From Agelas oroides (taxonomy: Eukaryota; Porifera; Demospongiae; Agelasida; Agelasidae): a DNA stretch of 64,000 bases. The stretch is taken from positions 6,600,636-6,664,635 of the forward strand of contig OX422183.1 of NCBI GenBank assembly GCA_949130485.1, written 5' to 3'. How positions within the stretch are numbered: position 1 is the stretch's first letter; each line of letters opens with the position of its first letter. The translations under genes were made by a program, and so were the position numbers. This document shows, in pieces, positions 12,168-24,049 of the stretch. The notes under the pieces are model-generated. The model had not been told where the DNA came from. It saw only the letters and a program-made list of their open reading frames with translations, and did not search any database.

Positions 12168-12660
12168 TCGGTTCAGTCGCTTCTCTAGCTACAGAAACTA
12201 CAGGTGGGGAGATTCTAGTAGCATTTTGGCCCAAACATGACCTCAGAAGCGATCTCAGAGTGCCTAATTTAACATTTTTTTCCTGGGAGAGCATGCCCCC
12301 ACACCCCCCTAGCTTATTCACACTTAAGCGCACGCAATGGCCATACCAGTCTAAATTAGCTGACTTCGGCCCTGTATACAACTCTACAGTTCAGTGGAGC
12401 TTGTTAAAAATGCTTTTCGTGCATTGAAATTAGAATCCAATAGTCCAGTCCAGTAGTCCAGTCCAGTGATTACAGACGCCCATCAGGGGCTCTGGGGGCA
12501 TGCTCCCCCACAAAATTCTTTGCAATTGGAGGATCTGAGACCTTGACATTGCGACCACACATATGCACGTGGGTATCCGCGTGATATGGGCCCCCCAAAT
12601 TTGGCCCCCCTGGGTTCCATATCTCCAGAGGCCTAGTGTTATGGGGCCTTGGACCTTTTC
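12168..12660. mobile_element. MITE debris with GGGGGCATGCTCCCCC-type palindromes
   Basis: Two degenerate segments (12170-12420 and 12460-12560) carry CTCTGGGGGCATGCTCCCCC-like palindromes and CAGAGTGCCTAATTT/GCGATCTC blocks. The same blocks, reverse-complemented, lie inside the well-bounded element at 58046-58643, so these are older relatives. The right copy has them at 56953-57450. No gene is present. Confidence 0.55.
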
Positions 12661-12876
12661 TTAACTACCGAGTCTAATATAATGACGTTAACGTTTGATG
12701 TTGTGATGATATAGCCAATTTGAACATCCACCAGTGATCTTCAGTAACATGTAGTACCATGCATGGTAGTACATGCTATTAATATAACCTGTACTTACAC
12801 ACATGAAATCCTGTTACAAGTGGCTATGAAGAGTATACAAGCATGATATCCACTTGAACAGCACATCTGTTACAAT

Positions 12877-14870
12877 ATGCAACAGACCTGCATGCAGACT
12901 AACAAACGTACCCGTTCTTTACCCAGGGAAGTATGGTGCTATTCACTCGGTGATTATGCAAAAGCCTGTGATATGATTGATTGGGATTGCTTGCTTTGCA
13001 GGCTTGATATTGACCAAAGGTGGACAAGATGGGATAATGTGTTCTATAGTGAATGTGTCCCCAAGAAGATCCTGCCTTCCAGAAAACATCTCCCTTGGAT
13101 CAGCCCTAGCATCTGTAAAACCATAAGTCCACTGGTAACCAATACAAACTACTAAAATACAAACGCTGCAGAAACAGAATTATAACTGAACTCAGAAAGG
13201 TAAAGTTTAATTATTTTAAGAAGATTCAAACTTCTGATCCAAAAACCTTCTGGAGACTTATAAAGTGCTCACTAGGAAGACATCCTCCATTCCAACACTC
13301 TGTGCATCTGACTCCCGTCTGGTCCACGACGATGCAGTCAAAGCCAACATTCTTAACAACCAGTTCTCCAAGAATTTCTATAGTACCTAGTGTGACAAAG
13401 ATCTTCAACTTGTCCCTGACTACTGGCAGATTCCCCTGCGGCTTGGAAATTTGCCAGAATTGTACCCATTCCTAAAGCAGGTGACCTCACAAACCCTTCA
13501 AATTACAATACTCCCAATCTTAAGTTACAATACTCCCAATCTTAAGTAAACTCTTGGAAAGACATGTCCATAACCTTCTGTCTCACCATCTGCACACTAA
13601 TTGTCCACTCTCTCCTTACCAGTGGGGTTTCACTGAAGGAAAGTCAACAACCTCTGCACTTCTTTCTTTTACTCATGACTGTCATAAGGCACTTGATTCT
13701 AGTCAAGAAGTTTGCACCGTATTCTTCAACCTGAGTAAAGCATTTGACACCGTCCCGTCCCACACCTACCTTTACTTTACAAACTTTCTTGTCTCCAAGT
13801 CCCCCCCTTTCTGCTAAGATGGATACATGACTATTTGTCGAACAGGTCCCAGGCAGTGGTCCTGGGTGGCACAACATCAAACACACTTTCTGTTGTGTCA
13901 GGTGTCCCACAAGGATCGGTGTTGGGACCATGTTGTTTCTGATATACATCGACCAGGTTGCAAGCTCTGTGACCCATAGCAACATCACCATGAAAGCAGA
14001 TGACATTGCTATGTACAAGATCATCTCTAACCCTGCAGTGATTACACTTACCTACAGGAAGATATCCTGTCACTCTGCTCCTGGATTGCCAACAATTAGC
14101 TATCTAGCTCTAAATTCCCAGAAGTGCCGTTACATGATTTTCACCAGAAAACACCAGCCAACACTTCCAACTAGCGACCTCTATATGAATAACCATCATG
14201 CACTTGTCAAAACCGATCATTATAAATACCTTGGTCTCAATCTCTCCCCTGATCTGTCATGGTCTCACCACATTGATCTTATATGCACGAAGACCAGGAA
14301 GTTGGTCGGTATACTCTACAGAAACTTTTATAAATACTCTAGTTCTCCCACACTGTTAAAACTATATAAGGCCCTAATAAGGCCCCACCTTGAGTATGCT
14401 TGTGTCGTATGGGACCCCTACCTTGTTAAGGACATTGTTGCTGTTGAAAATGTTCAGAAGTTTGCCCTACGGGTCTGCTCCATGCAAGCAGTGGAACTCT
14501 AGTTATGATGCTCTACTGAATGCCCTTACTGTACCAACCTTATCTAGCAGGAGAAAAACTCAAAAGCTTTGTACACTTTTCAGTATTCTTACTGGTAAGC
14601 TCTCTTCTCCCCACTGCCCCACTCCCGGGAATACTCCCTATTCAAGCCGTCATCTAAACAGTGTGCAACTGACCATCCCTCACTGTTGTACTAATTCTTA
14701 CAAACATTCCTTCTTTGTCTATACACCCAAGTTATGGAATGACCTACCTTTCGATGTGGCTGCCATCAACTCTGTGACTGTTTTGAAACATAAACTGATC
14801 AATGCTCAGCTGTAGTTAATACTATTAATACTATTAATTTAATCTATTGATGTATTGTTACGTTTGGTCA
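12877..14870 (+). mobile_element. Non-LTR retrotransposon (CR1/Jockey-like ORF2 remnant), left copy
   Basis: Fragments of a LINE ORF2 in broken frames: a pre-RT region (PSRKHLPWISPSIC), SKAFDTVPS (13735-13760), SGVPQGSVLG (13897-13927), a degraded YADD box reading KADDIAMYK (about 13997), and the typical C-terminal block WNDLPFDVAAINS with stop at 14813-14815. The endonuclease is missing (5' truncated). Compared with the right copy, about 300 bp that encode the first RT motifs are deleted near 13378. The 3' end carries short TAATACTAT repeats. It ends about 200 bp before gene B. Confidence 0.82.
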
Positions 14871-15063
14871 CAAGATTTATATTAGCTGTTATATAGCTAT
14901 CTTCTTGTACGACCTGTGCCGTTGCACAAATTTATTGCTATAGAAAAAAAAAATTTAAATGAGCTGCGCTAAATTCCTGTTACAGGTTCGTATAGTGCAC
15001 GGACCTTAATTAACTTGGCAGTAACAGATTACGCACAGATGCCGTCACAAAATTTGTTGTGTA

Positions 15064-18000
15064 ATGGCCAGTGAACTGTCGTCGTTTGTCTTGTTGGTGC
15101 TCAGCAGCTGCATCCTAGTTGGAGGGCAGAATTGCTCCATTTCAGGTACTATGCGATATTTGTACGTTATCGTTTGTGGCTGTCAATAATCTGACTGGAT
15201 TGAACTACTGGAATGCTGGTTCATTTTCGGGCACTAAAAGTCATTTTAAAATTTGCATACCTGCAGAATTCCAACATGACCTCCTGCCAGCCCTGCTCAC
15301 AAGTCAAGTGAATTTGGCATTCATAATATGCATGGAGTTAGATTCTCACTTGAAACAGTATAGCTATCACATAATCATGTAGAGCTAGTCATAAAGCTGG
15401 AAGGTCCTGACTGGGTCAGGTTGTATAGCTCAGCTCCTGTGCGGAAGATTGATCATGCTCATTGCTGATAGGAGTCACAGTCAAGAGTATTCTTCACTAT
15501 ACCTCAATGAGTGATGAGTACTATAGTGTGTAGCTATATATCACTACAAAAGCCAATTGATTGGTTGTTTTAACCCCAGAGTGGGTCCTGGTTTCATGCA
15601 GAGAAGCTGAAGGGACAGTGGTTATGAGAGCTTTATTTTGGTATTGGAGACTAATTGCACATGCAAGGCAAGGAGAAAGACAACTGCCCTGATACATAAA
15701 CAGCCTTGCCTGTTCTTACAAATGCACACTTCAAAATTGCAGTAAGGAACTTTCATGCTCTCAGTAATGCAAACAGGTGATTCCCTCACAGATGTTAGTG
15801 GTTACTATCAGAGTAGTAAGATAATCAAGGCAGCTGCCTCTCTGGTTGCATTATGCAATTAGTCTGTAACACCAAAGTAAACCTCCCCTAACCACTGTCT
15901 CTTCACTGCAAACAACCAATTTGTTTTGGCAGTGATATATATATATATTATATATAGTAGATAATGCATGGTAGGCTGGGATTTATGGTCAATAACCACC
16001 CGACTCCAAGGGCGGAGCCCGAGTAGAAGGATGGTTACCATAAATCCCAGACTAACATGCATTATGTGTTATATTCTCCAACCTGATTGGTCCTTGTTGT
16101 TACATATTAGTAAACACACAAGGTAGCTTACACTATAAACAAGGTATGTTATTAGTAAACATGCAAGGTGGTTTACACTGTAGCTTATAGGAAACCAACT
16201 TCCTGTGGTATATATGGAACAGAATCTACAACTTCCTGTCAGTATATTGAGAGACCCACCTGTTACTATAGAAACAAGGGTGCCCTGGAGAATAAATAAA
16301 TATATACTATATAGCTAGGCAGCTATCAAGCAGACTACATAATATATGTGATCTTTGATTAGAGCAGAGTTGTGTCCTACCACTCTATTACTAGCTAGCT
16401 ACCTGTGCTAGAATCCTCACATAAGTTGGTCTTCTGTTTCAAAATATTGGAGGAGACAGCATTATATTAACTTTTTACTATTTACTATGAGTCTGTCCAG
16501 CCAGGTATAGAGACCGATCTGATAGATCTAATGCAGGATTCAGTTCTACAAGTGATTCTTGTTAGAGACCATAAAATGTTTTTAGCAAAAAACATGCAGG
16601 TTGTTCCAGTAGTCCAGTCCAGTAAATATTGACTGCCATTGATGGGTGATGACGCACATATAGCTAGCAACATAATTTATTTGCCTTTTATGCAGTTTCT
16701 AATTTTCAACACCAAACTGTTACTTTGAGTGCTGAGAGTGAGAGTGGCTCAACCCCTGGTGTTAGAGTGACCTGGAGCACAACCGCACCACCTGAGTGTG
16801 TGGCAGCTGTGAGGGTAGTGTTCAGACGTAGTACACATGGATCTGTAGTAATAAGCTACACAACTACCAACACATCAGGCACTCAAGTCATTCAGAGTCC
16901 ACTACACTGTGCTACAGAGTACTATGTCAGAGCGTTTGTTATTGCAGTATCACTGGGTGGTTTTCAGATGCAGAGTATTCAAAAGCGAGTTGTTGTTGGA
17001 GGTAAGGAAAATTGTGTGCATGAGATTTCAATTGGCACAACTTAAGTTTCTGGTCCTACCTTTTCATCATACACAATGTGGGCGGGCGGGTGATGATAAG
17101 AACATAAGACTACAATAATCTTCATGAAATTTCCTTTTTGTTCTGTCCTTTGTACTGCAAACACCTGTAGCTAGTCACTTTTGAAATTTATCAGAAATGT
17201 TCATCTGCTGCTTAATGACATGTTAGTAGCCCCAGAGGGTGATGGAAGGTATTTGGGAGTTCCATAGATACTGCATTTGTGCCAGTATTGCACAATTTGG
17301 CAATAATATAGCTACACAGTCCTCACTGCAAATTCAAGCATGAAAACTTGACACAGGCGAAGGACCAGAAACGAAATATTAGTTTGGAATAGCCTAATGG
17401 TAGTTATATCCTACATAGATGTACCAGGGCCATTCATAGTGAGCACTGAAGTCACTGCAGACAACACAAGTATCAGAGTGTCATGGGAATGGTCATGTCA
17501 GGGTGTCCCCATGTATATCAACCGTGTTAAAGTAGACTACCAACCTGAGGGAGGCTCTCTGATGATGCACACAGTGGGAAATACTACAGCTACCACTGCC
17601 ACCTTGCAAAACCTGCAGTGTAACACAAAATACACCATCTGGATTCATGCCATTGGCAGAGTAAATGATACAAGAGGTGACCCTGGAATGGTTTCTCTAC
17701 CAGCAAGAGGTATGTACATGTTACATAGCATTTCATCAAGTTTACTGTAGTTTGTCTGTATTACTTCAGCCCCTCCCACTCCCACTGAGGTCACAGCTGA
17801 GGTTATGAATGTCTCAAGTGTTAGGGTAACATGGCAGTGGACTAGTTCAAGCCCAGTTTCCAGCTGCTTCAACACCACCCGTGTGACCTACCGTCCTGAG
17901 GGAGGTGGTGAGTCCTCCCTGCAGCTCAGTGACCCAGCAGCAACTGAGGCCACTCTCGCTGACATCCAGTGCCACACAAATTACACCATCACTGTGGTGG

Positions 18001-19972
18001 CCACTGCTGGAGAATACAGGAGGGAGAGTGTAACATTGCAAGGTGAACTAGAACTATGTGGTAGTCTGCATGTGATTAATGCATGAACAGGTACAACATC
18101 CATGTGTCCAGAAGACTCAGGTAAAATTCTCAGGTAGTTTTGCTGCAGAAAATGACAAATTTAGTTTGTGATTTGTTTTGTATGATGTTGTGCAGTTGAG
18201 TCTGAAGTATCCACTGACCCAGGTCCATCCACTGACCCAAGTCCATCCACTGACCCAGGTCCATCCACTGACCCAGGTCCATCCACTGACCCAGGTCCAT
18301 CCACTGACCCAGGTCCATCCACTGACCCTGGAGTATCCACTGACCCTGGAGTATCCACTGACCCTGAAGTATCCACTGACCCAGGTCCATCCACTGACCC
18401 AGGTCCATCCACTGACCCAAGTCTGTCCACTGATCGACTCAGGTCCATCCACTGACCCAGGTCTGTCCACTGACCCAGGTCCATCCACTGACCCAGGTCC
18501 ATCCACTGACCTGGGTCCGTCCAGTGCCTCAAGTCCATCCACTGACCCAAGTCCAGATGGGCCTCAATGTGGGTATAGATATACCAATGTAGCTAACCTA
18601 GTTGAGTCTGAAAATGCAGCACTGAACAGAACTACACAGACAGGTATCTGTTCATTAAGAGTTTTATACTGGGTATATGACTATGTAGTTTGTTCCTATA
18701 GTCCCTCAGAGATCTGGAAATGCAGTCACAGGGTATACAACCAGGCATCTTTACATATATAAGGTGCAATTTCATGGAAGTAGGGTTAGCTATATCGTTT
18801 GTAAAGCCATAAGCGCAGGACCATGGGTGACACATACTGTGTGTTCAGAAGAAACATTTATTCTACAGGTTTTTGTTCCCAGTATTCCACCACAGCCATC
18901 ATCACCTGCAGTATAAGTAGTGCTACTTGTACTGCAGGTGATGATAGCTGTGATATGAGGACTAGGAACAAGGCTAGTCTATAGGTCTTACAGTACTACT
19001 AAACTGCAGTGAGCTAAGCTATAGAGTGGTAAGCATTATATTACTAAACTGCAGTGAGCTAAGCTATAGAGTGGTAAGCATTATATTACTAAACTGCAGT
19101 GGGCTAAGCTATAGAGTGGTAGGCATTACATAGCCCTTGATTCCTTGTTTGTTATAGCAGAAATGAATTTACCTGCAGACACTCCACCCATCTCATCTGA
19201 AGCACCAACTCAGTGTACATTTACTTTAGCAGTGGCAGGAGTTGCAGTTACAGTAGTGTTGGTCCTCCTGGTGGTGGCTGTTGTACAGTCTGCAGTCATC
19301 TGGCACTTGCGGAGGTAAACTTCAGCTTACAATGATTGTGTGGCACCAGTGGCCACTGGAGACTATAGTGCACTGTATAACAATGGTACGTGCAAACACA
19401 GTAACGTGTAATTTACTGCACTCCTCCATGTGTAGCACAAAAATGAACAGCAGAATGTAGTAGAACATTGTATTATACTGGTGCTACCACTGTTGGTCTA
19501 CGTGATTCTTGGAATTTACTGGACTGGACTGTGTATGAGTACAGTCAATGTTATTGCAATGACTTCCTCTTTCTCTGTGCAGGTCCATAGCCAGGATGAA
19601 GTGCTAAACACAGAGGTAACAGGAAGAGTGTTGCATGTTTGTCTAATGCTATTGTTGTGTATACACTGGGCACAGTGAAAACACAGTACATGTAGCCAAC
19701 TTGCACAAGACTATATAATTGCTAACCTGTTTACTGTTTATAAGGCATTTGCTATGCTTGGCTAATGTAACCACTTAAATCTGGTTTATTTAGCTAACAA
19801 AACACTGATTGCTTGCTGTGAGACCTTACTGGAATTGAGTATGAGATAATAAATTCACTGTAGGGCCACGACTAAGACCACTGAGATTCCTTTGAAGGAC
19901 TGTTTGGCCTACGGACACATTGACCAGGGTGGTGAGAGGGAGGAACCCCACATTTATGAACGCCCACAGTGA
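15064..19972 (+). CDS. Gene B: short FN3 receptor with Pro/Ser/Thr stalk; two frame lesions
   Basis: Exons: 15064-15145 (signal peptide, MASELSSFVLLVLSSC, cleavage likely after LVGG), 16696-17001 (FN3-1), 17419-17709 (FN3-2), 17770-18042 (FN3-3), 18196-18643 (stalk with STDPGP repeats), 19161 or 19179-19314 (transmembrane segment LAVAGVAVTVVLVLLVVAVV), 19583-19615 and 19864-19972 (cytoplasmic tail). FN3 exons are all phase 1-1, and each FN3 has a Cys pair. Two breaks relative to paralogues: a 4-bp insertion (TCGA near 18435) shifts the stalk frame and stops at about 18457, and TAA at 19605-19607 cuts the tail before its tyrosines. The first would give a secreted three-FN3 protein; without it, a receptor with almost no tail. 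Either the gene is decaying or these are allelic or sequence errors. The tail exon still encodes the ancestral AYGHID and HIYERPQ. Confidence 0.78.
15959..16068. mobile_element. Hairpin MITE in first intron of gene B
   Basis: ATAATGCATGGTAGGCTGGG ATTTATGGT pairs with ACCATAAATCCCAGACTAAC ATGCATTAT, enclosing a GC-rich loop. The same element is at 62217-62324 in the right copy. A TATATA run precedes it. Confidence 0.7.
18196..18560 (+). repeat. Coding 18-bp minisatellite (STDPGP repeat) in gene B
   Basis: About 20 units of CCATCCACTGACCCAGGT and variants, encoding a Ser/Thr/Pro-rich stalk that would be a likely O-glycosylation region. Units GTATCCACTGACCCTGGA and GTCTGTCCACTGACCCAG are diverged variants. 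One unit carries the 4-bp insertion noted for gene B. All three forward frames of the repeat are largely open, so frame alone does not prove coding. Confidence 0.9.
18868..18973. repeat. Imperfect ~105-bp hairpin in gene B intron
   Basis: TTGTTCCCAGTATTCCACCA ... ATCATCACCTGCAGTA pairs with TACTGCAGGTGATGATAGCT ... GACTAGGAACAA around a short loop near 18920. A foldback MITE is the simplest reading. Confidence 0.65.
18994..19132. repeat. Tandem repeat, three ~45-bp units
   Basis: The unit ACTAAACTGCAGTGAGCTAA GCTATAGAGTGGTAAGCATT is present three times in the intron between the stalk and transmembrane exons of gene B. The third unit has a few changes. Confidence 0.88.
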
Positions 19973-20640
19973 CTGCTTATATAACTTTGATTTCATAGCG
20001 CACATACTTACTTTGATAGCCCTATACCCACTATTGTGTATTTTATATCAAGCTATATGGATTGCTTTTGGTTGCGATGGGTTGTTTAGCAGCTTGAAGT
20101 GGTTAATACTAGCAAGTACTGCATGCATGTGTGGTCACTGTGGTGGTGACTAAAGCTTGCGTAGTTTAGAGCCCCAGTTAGGGTTCATAGAGGACAGGCT
20201 CAGAATACCATGATATTATGACATATAGCTCATTAATTGCTGAGCCAATTAAACACACTGAAACTGCATTTATTTGCTTCATTGTTGATTCTCACTCAGA
20301 AATCAGGCTGCATGGGATCGGCTTATAGTCATCATGCTATGTTTATCTGCTAGCTAGCGTTGTCGAACTTTCGAATATGATTTTTGTGGTGCACATGTAC
20401 TATATATTAAGCTTGTCCTATCCCCAGGTCTAGAATCATTTCCAGGCTTTCCCACTTGCAAGTTATGGTGAAACATGGAGCCTGTGAGAAAATCCAGTAC
20501 AGTAAAAAATAAGTATGGGCATCATTATTAATAGTGTTTTGTAAGAAATTTCTATCCAAGTACTAATTTTCCAAGGTTTGGTAATAGCTACTTCCTGTGG
20601 TGACTGAAGACACTTGTGAACACAATATCATTGAAGACAG
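19973..20640. other. Intergenic, no gene seen
   Basis: 3' flank of gene B. Open frames here are short and without family resemblance. No RNA gene or well-bounded repeat is visible. Confidence 0.45.
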
Positions 20641-20672
20641 TAAATCCTAAAATTGATCTAAAGATACAGTGG

Positions 20673-20942
20673 CAAGAAGAGAGAAGCTAAAGCTCAGGCA
20701 GCTAAACTCCAAGCTGAGTCAACCCAGGAAGCAGATGCAAGGAGAAAGAGAGTTGCCAAGGCTCAGGCAGCTAAACGGCAAGCTGAGTCAACCCTGGAAG
20801 CAGACGCAAGGAAAAAGAGAGTTGCCAAGGCTCAGGCAGCTAAACGGCAAGCTGAGTCAACCCTGGAAGCAGGCACGAGGACCAGCTACCCACCCAAACT
20901 ATTTATAGAGCGGTGCGCGTGTGGGCATTCACTACCGCATGC
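20673..20942 (+). pseudogene. Three ~69-bp repeats encoding an Ala/Lys/Glu-rich segment, probable TE-protein remnant
   Basis: Three tandem units read, in one frame, AKAQAAKRQAESTLEADARK-type repeats of 23 residues, ending ERCACGHSLPHAE before a stop. A second frame is also open through the repeat (RLRQLNGKLSQPWKQ), but its composition is less protein-like. Repeats of this charged kind are common at the N-termini of large transposon proteins in sponges and cnidarians. No start codon, no continuation and no partner domains are seen, so it is probably a fragment. Confidence 0.5.
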
Positions 20943-22589
20943 AGAGTAGGTAGACCCAACTAGCCACAATTACACTTTTTGACAACAGCACATGCACATA
21001 AACATATTGCAATCAAACGTTCATAGACTTCAAGAGACTCACACAAAATTATCACACAAAACGCTTGCACTTAGCGGCAGCAAATAGTGATAGATACCTC
21101 TTTCATCTAGAAACAGAGAAATACAAAACTCTTATCAAAACAATGCGCACACAGCGAAGTAACAGCTACAGACTTGGCACACATAACATACCAACCACCA
21201 CCTCTACAATTGAACATCAGCGGATATAACATGCATGGTATCAGCTTCCCTGAAATGAACACCTGACACCATGCAAACCATACACTAAGCAGAATATATG
21301 TGAAACCATTCATGACATCCCTATACTGAAAACTGTTAAAACAATAAACAAAAACACCTCAAGGTCCCTTTATATCATAAAACAGCGCGGGATATGTCTT
21401 CACTGAAGACTTCTAGTTATATTGTCTCTTCAGTTTGTGTGCATGCAACCAGGTAACCACTGTGTGGTTAAAGCATGCAACTTGTTTTGCAGATATATAT
21501 ATTGAATTTGGATGAACACAGGTTTGGTGATTTCATTTTAGATGCATATATATAGGTTATATATTTTATAGTTATTTTCCACTATGCCACACTGTACTGT
21601 CACACATCTACTTTTAATCCTCTTTACATGTATAAGGGAGTCCACAGTTAGTGATGGTCACTCCAGTGAACTCCACCAGCATAACTGTCTCCTAGAGTGA
21701 GATTCAGTGCTTCAACGGAAGTAGAGCAGTCATCCACCACCTTGTGCAGTATCAGTCAATGTGTGGTGGTGCTGTGAAGAATGTAACAACTAATGAGACT
21801 CTTCAGACTGTTTCAGGTCTGATACCAAATGTTGCTATGCACACATTTCGAGTGGCTGCAGTTGGAGCATACCTGAAGAGAGGACCATTTAGCAGTCCTG
21901 TCAAACCTGGTGAGCTGTAGACATAATTTTTTTGACTGTGAAGAGATAATTTTCATGCATGAGGAGCTGATCACTGGAAAAAAATGCACAAGATTTCTAG
22001 ATTGCAGGAAGTTTGTCAAAGATATCTAGTCAAGACATGTGACCACCACCAAACAGATGTGTGCTGATAAAGTGAACAGTTTCAAAAAGTGAACAGCTCC
22101 TCAAATTTTTATGTGTCCAGGAGATTCAGGTAATATACCGGTAGTACCATTAGTGACACACATAACTGAGAACCAGAGAAACAACATGTGTACTTACATT
22201 TTGTTCTGTCTATATTCATAACATTGTGCAGATGAGCCTGTGACTCAGGTCTTGATGAGCCATCCAGTATTGCTAGCCTGGCGGCAGGTGAGTGTGGGAG
22301 ATAGTATTGGGTGTTTCGAATACACAGGTACACCAATCAATGTCTAATTTGGCAGTGCACTGTGCATGGCTATGTAATTGTGATAAGTGCAGTGCCCTGC
22401 ATTTTGTATATAATCGGCAGTGGCAGGAGTTGCAGTTACAGCAGCAGTGGTCCTCCTGGTGGTGGCTGTTGTACAGTCTGCAGTCATCTGGCACCTGTGG
22501 AGGTAAACTTCGGCTTGCGATGATGGTTTGTCATTACTTGCACAGATTGTCGAGTGGGATTTAGTATAACATGTACATCTTATAACACT

Positions 22590-22755
22590 GGTGTAAACTA
22601 TAGCCTTGTTCCCAGGCCACTCCCAGATTTTATCCCGCAGCTGTGGAGAAAACTCAGATTTTATCTCACAGCTGTGGAGAAAACTCAGGTTTTCTCCACA
22701 GCTGCACGAGATAAAATCTGGGAGTGGCCTGGGAATGAGGCTATAGTTTACACCC
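22590..22755. mobile_element. Near-perfect palindromic MITE
   Basis: GGTGTAAACTATAGCCTTGT ... CCACTCCCAGATTTTATC pairs with GATAAAATCTGGGAGTGG ... AATGAGGCTATAGTTTACAC C across a centre of CAGCTGTGGAGAAAACTCAG repeats. It belongs to the TAGCCTCGTTCCCAGGC family, but the inverted symmetry continues beyond the usual TA ends into the flanks. Confidence 0.8.
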
Positions 22756-23356
22756 CTGACATGATTCAATCTGAGCATTTACTACACTGCTACATGTACA
22801 TGTGTGGGAGTCTGCTTGATCAGTGCTTTTTTTCTCTGTGTGCAGGTCCATAGCCAGGATAAAGAGCCAAACACAGAGGTAACAGGAACATAAATATTAT
22901 TGTTGCATACTGTATGTTTGTAACTGTACAAGTAAACATACTGTGAGCACTTCTTAGTTAAAACAAACCATGGAGTAGTTCTTTTCGATTACTTTCATAC
23001 AAATGTAGTCTGTATTCCTGTGTAGCCTTATTTCCAGGATTAGCTATGGTACCTTTTTCTTGGACTTGCAATAGAACACAGAAGTAGGAAAAATTATGAC
23101 GTAAGCCACCACTTCTGTGAGAGTTCTCGGACTCTACATGTTAATTGTTTCAAATTTCTGCCACCATCTGTTAGCTAACCACTTACAATCAGTTTACTGT
23201 TTGTCATGAAACTCTGTGTAGTCAGAAACAAACTTGATAACACAATAAGGCGGTATATTCAACGGTGAGAGAGAGAAAGACAGCTGAAGTCAGCTGAGGC
23301 CTCTAGCCTGGCTGTTATAAGCAGACTTGCTTCTACTCCACTAGTCCTATGCCATA

Positions 23357-23428
23357 GGTCCAGTGGCTCAGTGGTAGGAGCATCCGACTAGTAATCAGAA
23401 GGTCCCGGGTTCGACTCCCAGCTAGATC
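23357..23428 (+). tRNA. tRNA-Thr(AGU)-like sequence, possible pseudogene
   Basis: The 72 bases fold as a tRNA: acceptor GGTCCAG/CTAGATC, D arm GCTC...GAGC, anticodon loop CTAGTAA (anticodon AGT) and T loop TTCGACT. The internal promoter boxes are near consensus: box A TGGCTCAGTGG and box B GGTTCGACTCC. Each of the acceptor, anticodon and T stems has one C-A mismatch on the 3' side, as if G had changed to A three times. This suggests a tRNA pseudogene or the head of a tRNA-derived SINE. No terminator T-run follows closely. Confidence 0.65.
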
Positions 23429-24049
23429 CCCCTCTCTCCAAAAGCTTACATCATGTTCACTTTTTACTATATTCTGTTTACTAGAGATAATTATGCCATC
23501 ATCAGTTAGCTAATGTAACTACTTACATCTGGTTTATTTAGCTGACAAAACATCCTTATTAAAAGCCATTCTATAGGTTGTTTTCAACTAATGATTTTTG
23601 GCTGTGAGATTACAGGTATGTACATTGTTGTCATTGTAGGGCCACTACTGTGACTACTGAGATTCCTTTGAAGGAGTGTTCAGCCTACAGACAGATTGAT
23701 CTGCTCAAGGTGGTTGTCAGAGGGAGGAGAACTACATTTATGAGCACCCACAGTGACTGCATACAAAGAAATTGCACACACACTGTGACATTGGAATGCA
23801 GTTTCTAGCTACACAGCTGTATGTCTATACCCACTGATTGTCTACTGGCAGACATGTTAGTTTGATTCTATGGTTACTTGGCAGCTATATTGATGCATGG
23901 ATACTTGTGAAAATATTTGTTGTGCCACACTGCAAATATATCTACAAAGGCCTTGGAAACAAGGTTACTACAGGAGAAGATATCCCACTTATATTAGCAC
24001 TATCAGACTAGCTCAAAAGTATACTAACTTTACTGAATGATTTCTAATG

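Larger units (their letters stand above)
1..16800. repeat. Left copy of a ~45-46 kb-spaced tandem segmental duplication
   Basis: The order of exons, introns and transposons here recurs from 45.33 kb to the window end. Matching landmarks: D2 exon 31 with 45359, last RPTP exon 6180 with 51476, DUF6589 stop 10649 with 55698, signal-peptide exon 15064 with 61310. The offset grows from 45.3 to 46.2 kb because of copy-specific insertions. Identity by eye is high (scattered substitutions and indels) through both exons and introns, so this is a genomic duplication and not a repeat family. Confidence 0.93.
21640..23756 (+). pseudogene. Gene B': 3' fragment of an FN3 receptor gene
   Basis: It has exon-like blocks but no 5' half: an FN3-6-like exon at 21640-21911 with frameshifts, a stalk exon 22233-22287 with a deletion, a transmembrane exon near 22419-22502 (TTGCAGTTACAGCAGCAGTG), tail exon 22846-22878 (encodes RSIARIKSQTQR, intact), and a last exon 23640-23756 whose frame shifts after SAYRQID. 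The order and splice sites match the end of gene D. No signal-peptide exon or FN3-1 to FN3-4 is present upstream, so it is a truncated duplicate. Confidence 0.8.

Noticed and set aside
16888..17118. Alternative frame overlapping the end of FN3-1 of gene B
   Set aside because: Shadow of the FN3 exon in another frame; no supporting splice sites or domain.
18117..18762. Several long frames on both strands across the STDPGP minisatellite
   Set aside because: An 18-bp repeat keeps all frames open or closed together. Only the frame that continues from the 18196 splice acceptor fits gene B.
22292..22564. Frames rich in Trp/Gln/Cys over transmembrane exons (also 35301-35651)
   Set aside because: Out-of-frame reading of the Val/Ala/Leu transmembrane exon; the in-frame reading gives a proper membrane helix.
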